A DNA stretch of 54,639 nucleotides from CAWDPQ01 sp049642465. GTDB taxonomy: Bacteria > Acidobacteriota > Vicinamibacteria > Vicinamibacterales > 2-12-FULL-66-21. The number at the start of each line of letters is the position of its first letter. The first letter of the stretch is position 1. The notes under the pieces were generated by a model. The model saw only the letters and a list, made by a program, of their open reading frames with translations. It ran no database searches and had not been told where the DNA came from. Shown here one piece after another: positions 39,662-48,824 of this stretch. The position numbers and the translations under genes are program-made. Location: positions 1 through 54,639 of the forward strand of contig JBAROV010000237.1 of NCBI GenBank assembly GCA_049642465.1, read 5' to 3'.

Positions 39662-40818
39662 GAACCGTAGCGGCGTTTCGTGCTCGCCGTCAACCCACGC
39701 AGGTGGGCGGCGAGTTGCTCGATACTTTTGAGATTGTGCGCTGGCAGAAAGTCGTCGACATGACGCAGCGCGGCCTGCATTCCGCGCGTCAGCGGTTCGT
39801 AGGAGGTCGAACCAAGCAATGGATTCAACCAGATCAGTCGATGGCTGCCGCGACGGACTCGAGCAAGCTCGCGCCCCAGAAGCTCCGGGTCGCCGCGGTC
39901 CCAGCCGTCTGACACGATAATCACGACCGGACCGTTGCGCATGACGCGGCGCGCCCAGTGCGTGTTGAATGTGCGAAGCGACTCGCCGATGCGGGTGCCG
40001 CCACCCCAATCCTGGACGCCGCTGGTCAGGCGCAAGAGCCCGGCACGGCCGCGACCTGCGATTTGCCTGGACATCCGGGTCAACCGTGTCGCGAACACGA
40101 ACGCCTCGACACGTGTTCCGCTGTGCGCGAGGCCGTATGCAAAATGGAGCAGCACCCGGCTGTAGCGCTGCATCGATCCGCTGACATCCGCCATCATCAC
40201 GATGGGACGGGCTGCCACTCGCCGCTGCCGTCGGGGAACATCCAGGAGATCCCCGCCGCGCATCAGGTTCCGCCGCAGCACGGGTCTCAAGTCAATCGAG
40301 CCGCCAGAGGCGCTCGTCCACCGACGCGTCCGCCTGAGGCTCAGGCTCCACGGCAACGACTCCAGCAGGATCCTCGCCCGCTGCAGTTCCGTGTCGGTGA
40401 AATCTGAAAAGTCCTTGGTGCGTGACAGCCCGTGCGCACTCCAGGCGCCGACCGCGCGCATCGGAGCAGCCGCCAGGTCTTCGCCGCCAGCCTCGAACTC
40501 GATCGGCACAGTTACACCAGGAGCCGCCCGCGCGATCACCCGCGCCCGCTCACCCAGGGAGAAAAGCGGCAGACCCGGCGATGCCGGACGATGCGGCTGA
40601 AAGAAAAGGTCGAAGGCTTCGTCGAACCGCGCAAGCCCCTCACGATCGTGCACGAGCAGGCTGCGGAGTGTCGCGTGGACATCGGTCCGGCTTCGGAGGC
40701 CAACTGATTCCAGTGCGCGAAGTGCGTCGACCAGCCGACCGTGATGCACATCCATGCCGGCCGTGCGCAACATGCGCCCGAAGAGCAGCACGTTGTCCGC
40801 AAACGCTCGATCGATCAC
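39640..40818 (-). CDS. coxE: VWA domain CoxE-like maturation protein
   Basis: The 392-residue product has an N-terminal helical region (FGRMLRTAGMDVHHGRLVDA, LRSLLVHDREGLARFDEAFD and FFQPHRP) and a C-terminal von Willebrand A domain with the MIDAS motif DVSGSM in VMMADVSGSMQRYSRVLLHF and VIIVSDGWDRGDPELLGREL. CoxE acts with the MoxR-type ATPase CoxD in maturing the molybdenum-copper site of CO dehydrogenases. The start overlaps coxD by four bases. The C-terminal SRLATSD* is encoded by a repeat array, so the natural stop may have been displaced. Confidence 0.93.
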   Translation of the reverse strand: MIDRAFADNVLLFGRMLRTAGMDVHHGRLVDALRALESVGLRSRTDVHATLRSLLVHDREGLARFDEAFDLFFQPHRPASPGLPLFSLGERARVIARAAPGVTVPIEFEAGGEDLAAAPMRAVGAWSAHGLSRTKDFSDFTDTELQRARILLESLPWSLSLRRTRRWTSASGGSIDLRPVLRRNLMRGGDLLDVPRRQRRVAARPIVMMADVSGSMQRYSRVLLHFAYGLAHSGTRVEAFVFATRLTRMSRQIAGRGRAGLLRLTSGVQDWGGGTRIGESLRTFNTHWARRVMRNGPVVIIVSDGWDRGDPELLGRELARVRRGSHRLIWLNPLLGSTSYEPLTRGMQAALRHVDDFLPAHNLKSIEQLAAHLRGLTASTKRRYGSRLATSD

Positions 40819-41810
40819 GCCTGCCCTGTCCCCTTCGCCAGGGCCCGGTTCAGAAGCGCAGGCAGCCGCTCGCCTGCTACCGACTCGATGTCCTCCTGGT
40901 TCTTGAGCAGGATGCCAAGCGTCTCCTCGACGGCCTGCCTATCGAGACGATCGCGGTTCAGTGCGACCAGTGCGGCCGCCCAGTCGAGCGTCTCCGATAC
41001 TCCTGCGCGTTTGTAGAGTTCGGTCGTGCGAAGTTCCTGAACGAAGGCCGTGACCTGCTCGGCGAGCCTGATCGAGATGCCGGGAACTTTCGTGGTCACG
41101 ATTCGCTGCTCGATCTCCGCATCCGGGTAGTCGATCCAGCTGTAGACACACCGCCGTTTCAGCGCATCATGCACCTCTCGCGTACGGTTCGACGTGATCA
41201 CGACGACCGGCGGCTGGCTGGCGTGAATCGTTCCAAGTTCGGGGATCGTGATCTGAAACTCCGAGAGCAGCTCGAGGAGATATCCTTCGAACTCCTCATC
41301 GGCGCGATCGATTTCGTCGATGAGCAGAACGGGAGGCCGCACTCGCGTCTGTTCGATCGCCCGGAGCAGCGGGCGCTTGATGAGAAAGGCTTCGCTAAAG
41401 AGCTCGCGCTCGGCACTCTTCCGATCGAGGGCGTGTGCGCTCTCGAGCAGCCGGATCTCGAGGATTTGGCGGGGGTAGTTCCACTCGTACACCGCGTGGC
41501 TCACATCGAGCCCTTCGTAACATTGCAGCCGAATCAGTTCGGTGTCGAGGACCGCCGCCAACACCTTTGCGACTTCGGTTTTCCCGACACCCGGTTCGCC
41601 CTCCAGGAACAATGGCCGCTTGAGTCTCAGGGCCAGATAGATCGAGACCGCGAGGGCACGCCCGGCGACATATTGCTCCCGGGCCATGGCCTCCTGCAGT
41701 TCATCGACGGAGGACGGTAATGCCACGCTGACGCTGGCCAAGTCCTTCACTGGTTCCCGGAGGAAATCAGACCGCCCGCGACGCGGCTGTTGCGACGGCG
41801 CGCCTGACAT
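40815..41810 (-). CDS. coxD: MoxR-type AAA+ ATPase CoxD
   Basis: The 331-residue product has Walker A GEPGVGKT at 71-78, Walker B PVLLIDEIDRADEEFEGYLL and sensor ITSNRTREVHDALKRRCVY, the MoxR class of AAA+ ATPases. CoxD in Oligotropha is required to build the copper-sulfur active site of CO dehydrogenase, working with CoxE. It overlaps both coxE (4 bp) and the coxM gene (41767-41810). The 20 N-terminal residues (MSGAPSQQPRRGRSDFLREP) are variable and the start could be at a later codon. Confidence 0.93.
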   Translation of the reverse strand: MSGAPSQQPRRGRSDFLREPVKDLASVSVALPSSVDELQEAMAREQYVAGRALAVSIYLALRLKRPLFLEGEPGVGKTEVAKVLAAVLDTELIRLQCYEGLDVSHAVYEWNYPRQILEIRLLESAHALDRKSAERELFSEAFLIKRPLLRAIEQTRVRPPVLLIDEIDRADEEFEGYLLELLSEFQITIPELGTIHASQPPVVVITSNRTREVHDALKRRCVYSWIDYPDAEIEQRIVTTKVPGISIRLAEQVTAFVQELRTTELYKRAGVSETLDWAAALVALNRDRLDRQAVEETLGILLKNQEDIESVAGERLPALLNRALAKGTGQA

Positions 41811-42633
41811 AGACGGGCGCCATCGCGGCGCGGTACTCGGCTGATGCGAAGATATCGCCGGTCACATCACTCCCGAGATCGTTTTTCACCTGAGCCGCCG
41901 CTCGCGCGATCGAATCGGGGGTTGCCGGCGTCCCAAGCAGTGCGCGCTCGACCGAACTGGCGCGGCGGGCGGCGGGCAGCAACCCGCCGATTGCCACACG
42001 CGCTGCAGTAAAGACACCGTCCTTTACGGCAACGCTCGCAGCGACGCCGAGCACCGCGTACCGCGACGCCGGGTGCGAGAACTTCTCGTAAGCCGAACCC
42101 TGTCCGCGACCTGTGGCCGGAACCTCTACTGCTATCAGGACCTCCCCGGCACCCAGCGTCGTCGTCATGATGCCGGTGAAGAATTCTTCTGCAGGAGTCG
42201 AGCGTTCACCGTTCGAACCGGCAGCCAGAATCCGGCCGTCGAGTGCGACCAGTACTGTCGGGAGGTCCGACGCCGGATCGGCATGGGCGATGTTGCCGCC
42301 AATCGTCCCCCGGTTTCTGACCGCGGGATCGCCGATGGCCGCCGCGGCTTCGGCGAGCCCCTGCGCGAAGCGGCGCAGTTCGTCGGACGCCGCAAGTTCT
42401 GCGTGAGTCGTGAGCGCGCCGATTCGAATCCGATCGCCCCGACGCGTAATCCCGCGCAGTTCGGGAACGCGGCCGATATCGACCAGCGCGGTCGGCGCCG
42501 CGAGCCGCAGCTTCATCAACGGCACGAGGCTGTGACCACCAGCCAGGAGCTTGGCACCGGGGTGCGCGGTCAGCAGCTGTTGTGCCTCCGCAACGGAACG
42601 TGCCCGGTAATAGTCGAACGTCGAGGCGAACAT
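41767..42633 (-). CDS. coxM: CO/xanthine dehydrogenase FAD-binding subunit CoxM
   Basis: The start at 42633 (288 residues) is preceded by AAAGGAGGG and gives MFASTFDYYRARSVAEAQQL. FAD-binding motifs are AGGHSLVPLMKLRLAAP (about 32-48) and TIGGNIAHADPASDLPT (about 108-124). The subunit transfers electrons from the Fe-S subunit to quinone or another carrier. The longer frame from 42768 extends into coxL without homology and is not used. It follows coxL by 2 nt and overlaps coxD by 44 bp. Confidence 0.95.
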   Translation of the reverse strand: MFASTFDYYRARSVAEAQQLLTAHPGAKLLAGGHSLVPLMKLRLAAPTALVDIGRVPELRGITRRGDRIRIGALTTHAELAASDELRRFAQGLAEAAAAIGDPAVRNRGTIGGNIAHADPASDLPTVLVALDGRILAAGSNGERSTPAEEFFTGIMTTTLGAGEVLIAVEVPATGRGQGSAYEKFSHPASRYAVLGVAASVAVKDGVFTAARVAIGGLLPAARRASSVERALLGTPATPDSIARAAAQVKNDLGSDVTGDIFASAEYRAAMAPVYVRRAVATAASRAV

Positions 42634-42635
42634 CG

Positions 42636-45020
42636 CTACCCTCCTTTGTGGGATCGGCTCGCCGCGTCCCGTATTGCCCGCCACACCCGCTCCGGCGTCA
42701 ACGGCATTCGAATCGCGTCGACACCGAGGGGCTGAAGCGCGTCGATCACCGCGTTGTAAACCGTGCATGTGGATGCGATTGTGCCTGCTTCACCAATGCC
42801 TTTGACGCCCAATGGGTGATGCGGCGACGGTGTGACGGTCGAGAGAACCTCGATCTCCGGAAGTACATCCGCGCGCGGAATCGCGTAATCGGCGAGCGAG
42901 CCCGTCAGCAGCTGCCCGTTCGCGTCGTACACCGCTTCTTCCCAGAGCGCCTGGCCGATGCCCTGCACCACCCCCCCGTGTACCTGTCCTTCCACGATGA
43001 CCGGATTGATTTGCCGCCCGCAGTCATCCACGGCAACGTAGCGCTTCAATGCGACGTGGCCGGTCTCCGGCTCGACTTCGACAACGGCGACGTGCGCTCC
43101 GAATGGATAGGTAAAGTTGGGCGGATCGTAGAAGCTCGAGGCCTCGAGACCCGCCTCCATGCCCGGCGGCAGATTCCACGCGACGTTGGCCATCAGCGCG
43201 ATGTCCTGAATCGTCTTGTGCCGATCCGGAGACCCTTTGACGAAGAACTTGCCGTCGGCGTAATCCATGTCCTCCACCGCCGCCTCGAGAAGGTGGCTGG
43301 CAAGCAGCTTGGCTTTTTCCTTGATCTTCCGCGTCGCCACGGCGAGCGCCGCGCCGCCAACCGCGGTGGTGCGGCTCCCATAGGTTCCCCAACCCATCGG
43401 CGTGTTGTCCGTGTCTCCGTGCACGATCTTGACGTCCGTCACCGCCACGCCAAGCTCGTCGGCCACCACTTGCGCGAATGTCGTCTCTTCGCCTTGGCCG
43501 TGCGGTGACGCGCCGATGAACACGTTGACCTTGCCGCTCGGGTGAAATCTGACGATCGCGCTTTCCCACAACCCGCCCTGGAATCCGATCGCGCCAGCAA
43601 CCTGGGACGGTCCGAGACCGCAGATTTCCACGTAGGTCGACACGCCGATGCCAAGATAACGGCCCTTCGCACGTGCCGCTGCCTGCTCGCTCCGGAGTTT
43701 GTCGTATCCGACATGAGCCAGCGCTTTGTCGAGTGTCGCCTGGTAGTTGCCGCTGTCGTACTTCAGACCAGTGATCACATCGTAGCCATCATTGAAGGGG
43801 GGGATCAGATTGCGGCGCCTGACTTCCACCGAATCGATGCGCAGCTGGTGCGCAAGGACGTCCATCATGCGTTCGAGCATGAACGTCGCTTCCGGACGGC
43901 CGGCGCCGCGGTAGGCCTCGACAGGGGTCGTGTTCGTGTAGACGCCGTAGACGTCTTCCTTGACCGCCGGTACGCGATACGGTCCTGACAACATCAACCC
44001 GTGCAGGATGGTCGGAATGCCGGGAGCGGCTGTGGAAAGATAGGCCCCCATACCTGCCCAAACCGTGGCCCGAATCCCAAGGATCCGGCCGTCGGCCGTC
44101 GCCGCCAGCTCGACGTCCTGCACGTGATCGCGCCCATGCGTTGTGGACTGGTAATTCTCCGACCGGGTTTCAATCCACTTCACTGGACGGCCCAGCTTCA
44201 TCGCGCAGAACACGGTGATGAAGTCTCCCTGAATCTGCGGGATCTTGCTGCCAAAGCCGCCGCCGACTTCGGGCGCGACGACGCGCACGCGATCCTCTGG
44301 CACGCCGGAGACGAGCGACATGATGAAGCGCACGATGTGGGGATTCTGCGTGGTGTTCCACAGCGTCAGCTCCCCTGTCGCGGGCGTAAACTGCGCCACA
44401 GCGCCTCGCGTTTCCATGGCAGTGGGAATCAACCGCTGTTGAATGATCCGATCCCGCACGACAACAGCGGCGGACGAAAACGCGGCGGCGACGTCCCCTC
44501 CTTCCACGGTCCAGTGAAAGGCGAGATTTCCGGGAATGTCGGTGTGCAACTGCGGCGCGCCCGGCGCCGCCGCCTTCTCGGGATCGACTACCGGCGGCAG
44601 CGGCTCGTACTCGACGTCAATCAAGTCCAGCGCGTCATAGGCTTCATACTCGGATTCCGCCACGACGACCGCGACCGCATCGCCGACATAGCGGACCACA
44701 TCGGTCGCCATCGCTCGATACGGGGAAATCTTCAGCCCTGCGTTCGGCAACAGCCACGCGCACGGAATGCACTGCAGCGTCCCCTCTGTATCCACTCCGG
44801 TGAAGACGGCCACGACCCCGGCCGCGCGTTTGGCCCGACTCGTATCGAGGCCGCGGATACGCGCATGACCGTGCGGACTCCGCAGGATGGCGGCGTAGGT
44901 CATGCCGGGAAGGACGAAGTCAGCCGTGTATCGGGCCGTTCCCGTCAGCAGTCTCGGATCCTCGCGACGACGAATGCCCGAGCCGAACACGCGCGCGGGA
45001 GCGGCGCTCGTCGCAGTCAT
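42636..45020 (-). CDS. coxL: CO-dehydrogenase-like molybdenum hydroxylase large subunit, form II
   Basis: From the ATG at 45020 the product is 794 residues: VFGSGIRRREDPRLLTGTAR and YTADFVLPGMTYAAILRSPH are typical starts; VVAPEVGGGFGSKIPQIQGD follows. The active-site loop is AYRGAGR at 369-375, which defines form II (putative) CO dehydrogenases; form I has AYXCSFR with the copper-binding cysteine. E744 in GVKGIGEAGTIAST matches the catalytic glutamate of molybdenum hydroxylases. The natural substrate of form II enzymes is unsettled and may be another aldehyde or heterocycle rather than CO. The 71 extra codons upstream to 45233 overlap coxS without homology. Confidence 0.95.
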   Translation of the reverse strand: MTATSAAPARVFGSGIRRREDPRLLTGTARYTADFVLPGMTYAAILRSPHGHARIRGLDTSRAKRAAGVVAVFTGVDTEGTLQCIPCAWLLPNAGLKISPYRAMATDVVRYVGDAVAVVVAESEYEAYDALDLIDVEYEPLPPVVDPEKAAAPGAPQLHTDIPGNLAFHWTVEGGDVAAAFSSAAVVVRDRIIQQRLIPTAMETRGAVAQFTPATGELTLWNTTQNPHIVRFIMSLVSGVPEDRVRVVAPEVGGGFGSKIPQIQGDFITVFCAMKLGRPVKWIETRSENYQSTTHGRDHVQDVELAATADGRILGIRATVWAGMGAYLSTAAPGIPTILHGLMLSGPYRVPAVKEDVYGVYTNTTPVEAYRGAGRPEATFMLERMMDVLAHQLRIDSVEVRRRNLIPPFNDGYDVITGLKYDSGNYQATLDKALAHVGYDKLRSEQAAARAKGRYLGIGVSTYVEICGLGPSQVAGAIGFQGGLWESAIVRFHPSGKVNVFIGASPHGQGEETTFAQVVADELGVAVTDVKIVHGDTDNTPMGWGTYGSRTTAVGGAALAVATRKIKEKAKLLASHLLEAAVEDMDYADGKFFVKGSPDRHKTIQDIALMANVAWNLPPGMEAGLEASSFYDPPNFTYPFGAHVAVVEVEPETGHVALKRYVAVDDCGRQINPVIVEGQVHGGVVQGIGQALWEEAVYDANGQLLTGSLADYAIPRADVLPEIEVLSTVTPSPHHPLGVKGIGEAGTIASTCTVYNAVIDALQPLGVDAIRMPLTPERVWRAIRDAASRSHKGG

Positions 45021-45505
45021 CGGCGCCCTCCGATCTGTGCGCCGCGCGGATCCGCGGCAGCCGCCTGAACGGCCCGGACAATGTTCTGATAGCCGGTGCA
45101 GCGGCACAGATTGCCCTCGAGCCCATGCCGGATCTGGTCGGCCGTCGGATTGGGATTGCTGCGAAGAATCTCGTGAGCCGCCAGCACCATACCCGGCGTG
45201 CAGAATCCGCACTGCAACCCGTGCTTCGACCAAAAGGCTTCCTGCAACACGGTGAGCTGCGCGTTATCGGTCAGTCCCTCGATCGTCGTCACGCTCGAGC
45301 CGTCCGCTTGAACGGAGAGTGTGGTGCACGACTTCACGGCGACTCCATCCAGGAGCACCGTGCAGCTGCCGCACTGACTGGTGTCGCACCCGATTTTCGT
45401 ACCGGTCAAACCGGAGTTGCGGAGAAAGTGAACCAGGAGGAGCCGCGGTTCAACGTCCTGGTTAAACGCGCGACCGTTCACGGTGATCGTGACGGAGCAT
45501 TTCAT
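45017..45505 (-). CDS. coxS: CO-dehydrogenase-like 2Fe-2S subunit CoxS
   Basis: The 162-residue product from the ATG at 45505 starts MKCSVTITVNGRAFNQDVEP. It holds two [2Fe-2S] clusters: C40, C45, C48 and C60 (GCDTSQCGSCTVLLDGVAVK followed by SCTT) and C99, C102, C134, C136 (LQCGFCTPGM and GNLCRCTGYQNIV). It passes electrons from the molybdenum site to the flavin. Order coxS-coxL-coxM, first gene upstream, is the usual form II arrangement. The alternative start at 45529 has a weaker context. Confidence 0.96.
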   Translation of the reverse strand: MKCSVTITVNGRAFNQDVEPRLLLVHFLRNSGLTGTKIGCDTSQCGSCTVLLDGVAVKSCTTLSVQADGSSVTTIEGLTDNAQLTVLQEAFWSKHGLQCGFCTPGMVLAAHEILRSNPNPTADQIRHGLEGNLCRCTGYQNIVRAVQAAAADPRGAQIGGRR

Positions 45506-45576
45506 GGAATCCCTCCAACCTGCCGCCAATTGTGTGGGGCGAGGATCCCATCACGGATGCGCTCCCGGCGCAAGGG

Positions 45577-46632
45577 TTACAAGCCGGGTTTCGGCAACGG
45601 CTGCCCCGGCACCTTCTTGCCGAGCTCGAAATCTGACGGCCGCAATCCCTTTCGGAACCCGTCGAATCCATAGAACGAGGGCAGGTATTCGTCAACGTAG
45701 GTAACATCCGCGCGCTCTGGGATCCTCAGCCCAAGCCCCCAATACACGCCATTGACGATCAATCGCCGGAGACCCTCGTTCTCCAAATCCGTCGCCGCAC
45801 CCATCGTCGTCGTCAGGATGCGATTGGTCGTTCCGGTTTCGTTCTTGTGAAGCCGGGTCCACACCACCGGCATCGGCGGATCGTTGACGCCTTGTTCCTG
45901 CTTGTCGGTGGCTCGCACTTTTCGATAGTCGGCTGGTTCCGAGTCAGGCGTCATGCCCTTGAGCACAACGCCGCGCACGAGGATTGTCGCGTCCGGAGGT
46001 GGGTACGCTTCGTATACGTCGGTGTCGCCGAAGATGTTGATGACCCCGCGCAGCAGTGGATTGGCTTTCTGGGATTCTTCAATGATGCCGCGCGTCGCCT
46101 CAATCTTGTGGCGACCCCAGTGTGTGAGCCAAGTCTCCCCCAGCACCCGCTTTCCGAATCCACCTTGATTGTTGTAGTTCCATGTCTCCCACGGGCTGCC
46201 CTTTGGAAAGCCGTTGAAGGCATGCGTGCTCGTCCGCAACGCGACGATCGGCTTGCCAGCCTTCAGGTATTTGTCGAACTTTGCCATCGTTTCTTCGGGC
46301 CAGGCGCGAAAGCGCAGCAACATGATGACGGCGTCGGCGCTGTCGAGCGTCTCCGGGTCGGAAAGCGATTTCGTCGCCTTGGGATTGATGGTGCCATCCG
46401 TGTCCAAAGAAAAGAGCACGGTGCATTTGAATCCATGCCGCTGGCTGAGGATTTTGCCGAGCATCGGCAGGCCCTCCTCACCCCGATATTCTTCGTCACC
46501 CGTGAGCAGCACGATGTGGCGCCCCTTGCCGGGTCCGGGCTTTGGGGAATAGGTGACGCTGGTGTCCGGAGGCGGTGGCGCTGAGAAGGCCAACGAGCCG
46601 AGTACCAACAGTAACCAGCAGCGCGCAGTCAT
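45577..46632 (-). CDS. Exported ThuA-like domain protein
   Basis: The 351-residue product has a signal peptide (CWLLLVLGSLAFSAPPPPDT) and a ThuA/trehalose utilisation-type class I glutamine amidotransferase fold: RHIVLLTGDEEYRGEEGLPM, AVIMLLRFRAWPEETMAKFD, KPIVALRTSTHAFNGFPKGS, PMPVVWTRLHKNETGTTNR and TTTMGAATDLENEGLRRLIV. ThuA enzymes help use trehalose and related sugars via 3-keto intermediates. The ATG at 46632 overlaps the methyltransferase gene by four bases and is preferred over 46668. Neighbours in this window (DUF1080, isomerase) carry the same theme although 15 kb away. Confidence 0.88.
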   Translation of the reverse strand: MTARCWLLLVLGSLAFSAPPPPDTSVTYSPKPGPGKGRHIVLLTGDEEYRGEEGLPMLGKILSQRHGFKCTVLFSLDTDGTINPKATKSLSDPETLDSADAVIMLLRFRAWPEETMAKFDKYLKAGKPIVALRTSTHAFNGFPKGSPWETWNYNNQGGFGKRVLGETWLTHWGRHKIEATRGIIEESQKANPLLRGVINIFGDTDVYEAYPPPDATILVRGVVLKGMTPDSEPADYRKVRATDKQEQGVNDPPMPVVWTRLHKNETGTTNRILTTTMGAATDLENEGLRRLIVNGVYWGLGLRIPERADVTYVDEYLPSFYGFDGFRKGLRPSDFELGKKVPGQPLPKPGL

Positions 46633-47624
46633 GAGTTCGCTCCTTGACGGACGGAAGTGGGACGGCACTCCACCACGAATCGGCCGGAGCGCTTTCGTTC
46701 TGTTGCGGTGACCTGCAAGCCCGCGCCTGCGGCGAGCTTGTTGAACTCAGTCAACGTTCGGTCTTTTCCGCCGACGAGCACCATCATCAGCAACGCTGGC
46801 GACGGCCCGCCCGCTTCGTCCGGTGTCACGCCGTTCAGCACGACGACGCGGCCAGAAGGAATCGCCGCCTCGGCGCACCGACGGAGGATCGTACTCGCTT
46901 CCGCATCCGGCCAGTCACTCAGAACGCTCTTCAACAAGTACACATCGCCGCTCGCCGGGAGGGGATCGAAAAAGCTTTGTCCAACAACCGTGACGCGCTC
47001 GGTCACGCCAGCGGCCTCGAAGACCTCGCGCGATCGCGCGACGGTCGCAGGCAGGTCGACGAGTGTTCCACGGACTGCAGCATGCGCTCGAAGGATTTCA
47101 GCGAGCAGCGAGCCAGTTCCTCCGCCGACATCCACCACCGTCTTTACCGAATCCCAATCATCGCGGATCAGCACATCCGCGTCTGGCGTGCCGTGTCCCG
47201 GCCCCATCAGGGCATCAAAGCTCTCCGTAATCCTGGGATTCGAGCCGAGGTCTTCCCAGAAAGGCCGTTCGAAGATCTCGTGATATGCCGGCCTCCCCGT
47301 TCTGACGGCACTGAGCAGGCTGCCCCACGCGTACGCCATTCGTCCGCCAATGCCATCGAGATCGAGCCCAAGGCGTGCCGGCGGCTCCAGCAACGCGCGC
47401 GCTGGCTCGTTGAGCACGAACCGTCCTCGCTCGGCCTCCTCGAACACTCCCTTGCTCACCAGATGACGCATGACGCGGCCGAGCGACTCGCCGTCCGACT
47501 GGCACGCAGCGGCGAGTTCGGTGATATCGCTCTTCCCTGCGGCAATGTGATCGGCAACGCGGAGAGTGGCGACAACGTGCATGCACCACGGCGTGCACAA
47601 ATCGCTGAGGGACCAGATGTCCAT
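46629..47624 (-). CDS. SAM-dependent O-methyltransferase (hydroxyneurosporene/plant type)
   Basis: The 331-residue product begins MDIWSLSDLCTPWCMHVVAT with a winged-helix dimerisation region (VMRHLVSKGVFEEAERGRFV) and has the SAM-binding motif TVVDVGGGTGSLLAEILRAH, then VYLLKSVLSDWPDAEASTIL and VVVLNGVTPDEAGGPSPAL. This is the O-methyltransferase family PF00891. The usual acid-base HxxxDWPD appears as LSDWPD with no preceding His seen. The acceptor is unknown. It is cotranscribed, with overlap, with the ThuA gene. Confidence 0.9.
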   Translation of the reverse strand: MDIWSLSDLCTPWCMHVVATLRVADHIAAGKSDITELAAACQSDGESLGRVMRHLVSKGVFEEAERGRFVLNEPARALLEPPARLGLDLDGIGGRMAYAWGSLLSAVRTGRPAYHEIFERPFWEDLGSNPRITESFDALMGPGHGTPDADVLIRDDWDSVKTVVDVGGGTGSLLAEILRAHAAVRGTLVDLPATVARSREVFEAAGVTERVTVVGQSFFDPLPASGDVYLLKSVLSDWPDAEASTILRRCAEAAIPSGRVVVLNGVTPDEAGGPSPALLMMVLVGGKDRTLTEFNKLAAGAGLQVTATERKRSGRFVVECRPTSVRQGANS

Positions 47625-47631
47625 GGGAATA

Positions 47632-47715
47632 GCTGCCGGCTTCAGCTGCCGGCTTCCGGCTGCGGAGTTTACCTGAAACTTGGGACTGGCGACTGAAAGC
47701 TGGAAGCCGGAAGCC
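47632..47715 (+). repeat. Degenerate GGAAGC-type repeats with inverted arms
   Basis: AGCTGCCGGCTTCAGCTGCC then GGCTTCCGGC at 47651-47660 is complementary to GCCGGAAGCC at 47706-47715, and GAAAGCTGGAAGCCGGAAGC forms tandem heptamers at the right. It fills the spacer between the methyltransferase start and the zinc-ribbon gene stop, and could fold into a hairpin. Confidence 0.55.
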
Positions 47716-48588
47716 TTACTTCTTCCAGCCGCAGTCCTTCGACACAGGCTCGAGCAGCGGCGCGAGACCGGCGACGTTGAAGTCGGTGGTCACGGACGGG
47801 ACGTTGTGCGGAGTGAAGCCGAACCGGAACGTGCGAGCCTGCATCAGGCGCTTCGCGAACGCAGCGCCATCCGGGGCGAAGAGCGCGTCGTGCTCGTCGG
47901 AATCGGGCCATCGCTCCGAGACCGCGGGTTCGCCGTCGATGCTGTAGGTCACCGTGTGGTCCTCGGTCTGCGCCTCGATCTTCATCGGCGATTCGGTGAC
48001 GATGAATACCTGCGTGCTTTGAGCCATACAACGGACGACGAGGGTGGGCCGGACCGAGCGCGTCCATACTTGCACGATGCTCTCGGCGGGCAATTCAAAC
48101 GCGGCGCTCTGCCGACGATTGCCGACCCAGTAGGCACTATTGCCGCGGCTCCAGGTTTGCGTGAAGGACGCTGCCGCCGCGGTCGCCGACGGCCGAACCG
48201 CCGCGGATGCAGACCCGCCGCCCGGACCAGCGCTGGCGCTGGTCGCTTCGGTCGCTCCGCCACCTCCGCGCGCGAGCAGCGCGACGACGACTAACGCTGC
48301 CGCCGCCGTGCCGCCGAGAATCAGTGAGGAGGAAGAGCGGCCTTTCGCGGCAGACGCTTGCGATGTCGGCGTGGCGCCCAGCGGAGCGGCCGCAATCGTT
48401 TCCGGGGACGTCGGCGATCCGCTCGACGCGATCGAGTGTCGCGGCGCGAGATTCGCCGGCTCGGCGTCTTGCGAAGCCGTCTCCGGTGCCTGGGGCTCGG
48501 CCGCTACTCCCACCGCCCACTGGCGGCACGTGTCGCAAAGGGTCGCTGAGTCCGGGATCTCTCGGGCGCACGAAGCACAATGTTTCAA
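47716..48588 (-). CDS. Zinc-ribbon membrane protein of unknown function
   Basis: The 290-residue product starts with a zinc ribbon (MKHCASCAREIPDSATLCDT followed by CRQWAVG; CxxC-x12-CxxC), has a Pro/Ala-rich linker, a transmembrane segment near residues 95-115 (LILGGTAAAALVVVALLARG), and a 130-residue extracytoplasmic beta domain (SFTQTWSRGNSAYWVGNRRQ, IVQVWTRSVRPTLVVRCMAQ) of unknown type, ending in a cysteine (SKDCGWKK). The layout, ribbon-TM-beta domain, is common in Acidobacteria. It lies upstream of a 236-bp spacer. Confidence 0.75.
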   Translation of the reverse strand: MKHCASCAREIPDSATLCDTCRQWAVGVAAEPQAPETASQDAEPANLAPRHSIASSGSPTSPETIAAAPLGATPTSQASAAKGRSSSSLILGGTAAAALVVVALLARGGGGATEATSASAGPGGGSASAAVRPSATAAAASFTQTWSRGNSAYWVGNRRQSAAFELPAESIVQVWTRSVRPTLVVRCMAQSTQVFIVTESPMKIEAQTEDHTVTYSIDGEPAVSERWPDSDEHDALFAPDGAAFAKRLMQARTFRFGFTPHNVPSVTTDFNVAGLAPLLEPVSKDCGWKK

Positions 48589-48824
48589 AGCATCACCTGC
48601 ACGCCGCGGTACAAACCGGGGCGCTTCAGGAGCGGCAAGGCCCGTACCCGCCTCGGGAGAGGCTCGGCAGCGTCAGATCAGACTGATTCGCCGGTTGTGG
48701 GGCTTAGGTCTGCTCGCAGAACTGGCATTCCACTAACAACTCTGTGAGTGAAGACCGGAACAGGCAAGGGCGTGGAGATTCACACGAATGCGCGCCCCTG
48801 CTCGAGTCGCCTCTCCAAGCAGCG

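Noticed and set aside
45021..45233. N-terminal extension of coxL by 71 codons
   Set aside because: It lies antiphase over coxS, has Arg/Ser/Gly-rich shadow composition, and the ATG at 45020 matches family starts.
48589..48824. Small frames in the 236-bp spacer between the zinc-ribbon and CehA-type genes
   Set aside because: Frames on both strands are Arg/Ser/Gly-rich shadows with no ribosome binding site or domain; nothing else was recognised there.
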